NCBI GenBank assembly: GCA_947569225.1
Contig: CANORX010000051.1
Coordinates: forward strand, 1-6,874
Direction: 5' to 3'
Length of the DNA: 6,874 bases
DNA from: an uncultured Clostridia bacterium
GTDB lineage: Bacteria; Bacillota_I; Bacilli_A; RF39; UBA660
The position numbers and the translations under genes are program-made. Shown here piece after piece: positions 5,979 to 6,874 of this stretch. The number at the start of each line of letters is the position of its first letter. Positions within the stretch are counted from its first letter, which is position 1. The notes under the pieces are model-generated. The model was given only the letters and a program-made list of their open reading frames with translations, was not told where the DNA came from and made no database searches.

Positions 5979-6874
5979 ATGAGTAAAGTAAGAAGTTCTT
6001 TTTTGATATTACTAATTCTATCTACATTAACTTTTAGTGTAAAGCTTAATGCAATAGAAGAAATAAAGTCTGATTATAATTATACAGGAGACGTTCAAGA
6101 GTTTGTTGCACCTTATAGTGGACAGTACCAACTTGAAGTATGGGGTGCTGGAGGCGGTGGACAACATCAGGCTCCTTCTGGCGGTGTAGGTGGTCTTGGA
6201 GGCTACTCTAAGGGAATAATTAATTTGAAAAAGGGAGATACTCTTTATATATATGTTGGAGGAGAAGGTAAAACTTGTATTACTGCTGGTTGTACCGCGC
6301 CTGCTAGTTTTAATGGTGGCGGAACTGGATATAAAAAGAAAGGAGATGCTGCTGACCCAGTTGGAAGTGGTGGTGGCGCTACTGATATAAGATTTGTAAG
6401 TGGTGCTTGGAATGATAGCAAGTCTTTGCTTTCTAGAGTCATTGTTGCTGGTGGTGGTGGCGGTGGCGGAATGGAAACCAACGAACACGGTGGAGATGGC
6501 GGAGGTTTAACTGCTACAAGATACAATAATAGTTATGGCGCTCCCGGAACGCAAAATAAAGGTTGGGCTTTTGGATATGGTTTTAGTGCTTCACCTAGTA
6601 CTATTAATTATGTTAATACTACATGGGGAGGTTCTGGCGCTGGAGGTGGCTGGTATGGTGGGTATAATTCTGCTGGATCTGGTTGGCATGGTGCTGGAGG
6701 AGGTTCAGGTTTTATTTGGGAGTCTTCTTCTCAGAGTAATGTACCTGATGGATATAGTGTTGATGCAAAATATTATTTGGCTGATGCTGTGACTTTGGCA
6801 GGTAATCAAATTATGCCTAAATTTAGTGAAGAAGGAACTATGACTGGCGTTAGAGGAAATGGACATGCAAGAGT
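5979..6874 (+). CDS. Secreted glycine-rich domain protein (ALK/LTK-type glycine-rich domain), 3' end beyond the window
   Basis: The reading frame is open from ATG 5979 to the window end (298 complete codons). AGGAGG (5965-5970) lies eight bases before this start; the ATG at 5971 runs into a stop after three codons. Residues 1-25 form a signal peptide (SFLILLILSTLTFS core, likely cleavage after LNA at 25). The mature part starts with a strand-rich segment, YTGDVQEFVAPYSGQYQLEVWGAGGGG (41-61 in its second half), then GGLGGYSKGIINLKKGDTLY and IYVGGEGK (71-98). SGGGATDIRFV (130-140), SRVIVAGGGGGGG (152-164), several GG-rich turns to about 243, and GNGHAR near 293-298 follow. This order matches the glycine-rich domain best known from ALK/LTK receptors and common in proteins of gut Firmicutes. 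The protein should act outside the cell, perhaps as a surface structural or adhesive protein, but no function can be given. Two cysteines (C100, C105) may pair. More domains or a cell-wall anchor may follow past the edge. Confidence 0.88.
   Translation, partial: MSKVRSSFLILLILSTLTFSVKLNAIEEIKSDYNYTGDVQEFVAPYSGQYQLEVWGAGGGGQHQAPSGGVGGLGGYSKGIINLKKGDTLYIYVGGEGKTCITAGCTAPASFNGGGTGYKKKGDAADPVGSGGGATDIRFVSGAWNDSKSLLSRVIVAGGGGGGGMETNEHGGDGGGLTATRYNNSYGAPGTQNKGWAFGYGFSASPSTINYVNTTWGGSGAGGGWYGGYNSAGSGWHGAGGGSGFIWESSSQSNVPDGYSVDAKYYLADAVTLAGNQIMPKFSEEGTMTGVRGNGHAR

Noticed and set aside
6027..6526. Two minus-strand open frames under the glycine-rich gene (S/T-rich and P-rich)
   Set aside because: Serine/threonine and proline runs arise from reading glycine codons on the other strand; the plus-strand frame has a signal peptide, a strong ribosome binding site and family motifs.
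6535..6792. Plus-strand open frame in another phase of the glycine-rich gene
   Set aside because: It is a leucine/valine-rich shadow of glycine codons, overlapping the real frame without a start signal.
624..6874. Mollicute code with TGA as tryptophan
   Set aside because: Tryptophan is TGG throughout the genes read here and no frame needs TGA as sense, so the standard bacterial code suffices.
1..6874. CRISPR array, tRNA or rRNA genes
   Set aside because: I see no regularly spaced repeats and no tRNA-like cloverleaf or rRNA signature; the T-box contains only tRNA-binding elements.

Overview
The window is strongly AT-rich and looks like a low-GC member of the Firmicutes (Bacillota). The evidence is a T-box leader on an aminoacyl-tRNA synthetase gene, purine-rich Shine-Dalgarno sites, U-tract terminators, heavy AGA/ATA/TTA codon use and an MutS2 fragment. 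Tryptophan is written TGG throughout and no reading frame needs TGA as a sense codon, so the standard bacterial code fits. The stop codons seen are TAG and TAA. The family-level host is inference; an uncultured gut Bacilli- or Clostridia-like lineage would fit.

Layout. Positions 1-207 (minus strand) encode the Walker A region of MutS2, broken where the N-terminal half should be. From about 206 to 349 the plus strand carries the 3' end of an unrelated, unidentified gene, so two headless gene pieces meet head to head at about 205-212. A promoter candidate at 360-388 leads into a complete transcriptional T-box riboswitch (about 399-598) with an ATC (Ile) specifier and an antiterminator/terminator switch. 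It controls ileS (624-3719), a 1031-residue type 2 isoleucyl-tRNA synthetase with its own terminator at 3730-3775. A separately transcribed small membrane-anchored protein of unknown function follows (3915-4379), with a promoter before it and a terminator overlapping its stop codon.

From about 4416 to 5893 lies a tnpB-only IS200/IS605-type (IS1341-like) element. It has its own promoter, an intact RuvC/zinc-finger TnpB, and a structured 3' region that looks like the omega RNA scaffold, with the guide expected to start near 5870-5880. No tnpA is present in the window. A perfect 12-bp inverted repeat brackets the unit. After it, an extended -10 promoter overlapping a perfect dyad leads into a secreted glycine-rich protein (5979 to beyond the right edge) of the ALK/LTK-type glycine-rich domain family.

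The most notable point is the IleRS catalytic signature. The class I HXGH motif reads GLHH, with the first and third positions exchanged. From memory, this GXHH form has been linked to extreme mupirocin resistance in type 2 IleRS of Priestia megaterium. The T-box bulge reads TGGC rather than the TGGT expected for a tRNA-Ile with A73, which is also worth checking. Each gene here appears to be its own transcription unit; apart from T-box and ileS, I see no functional link between neighbours.
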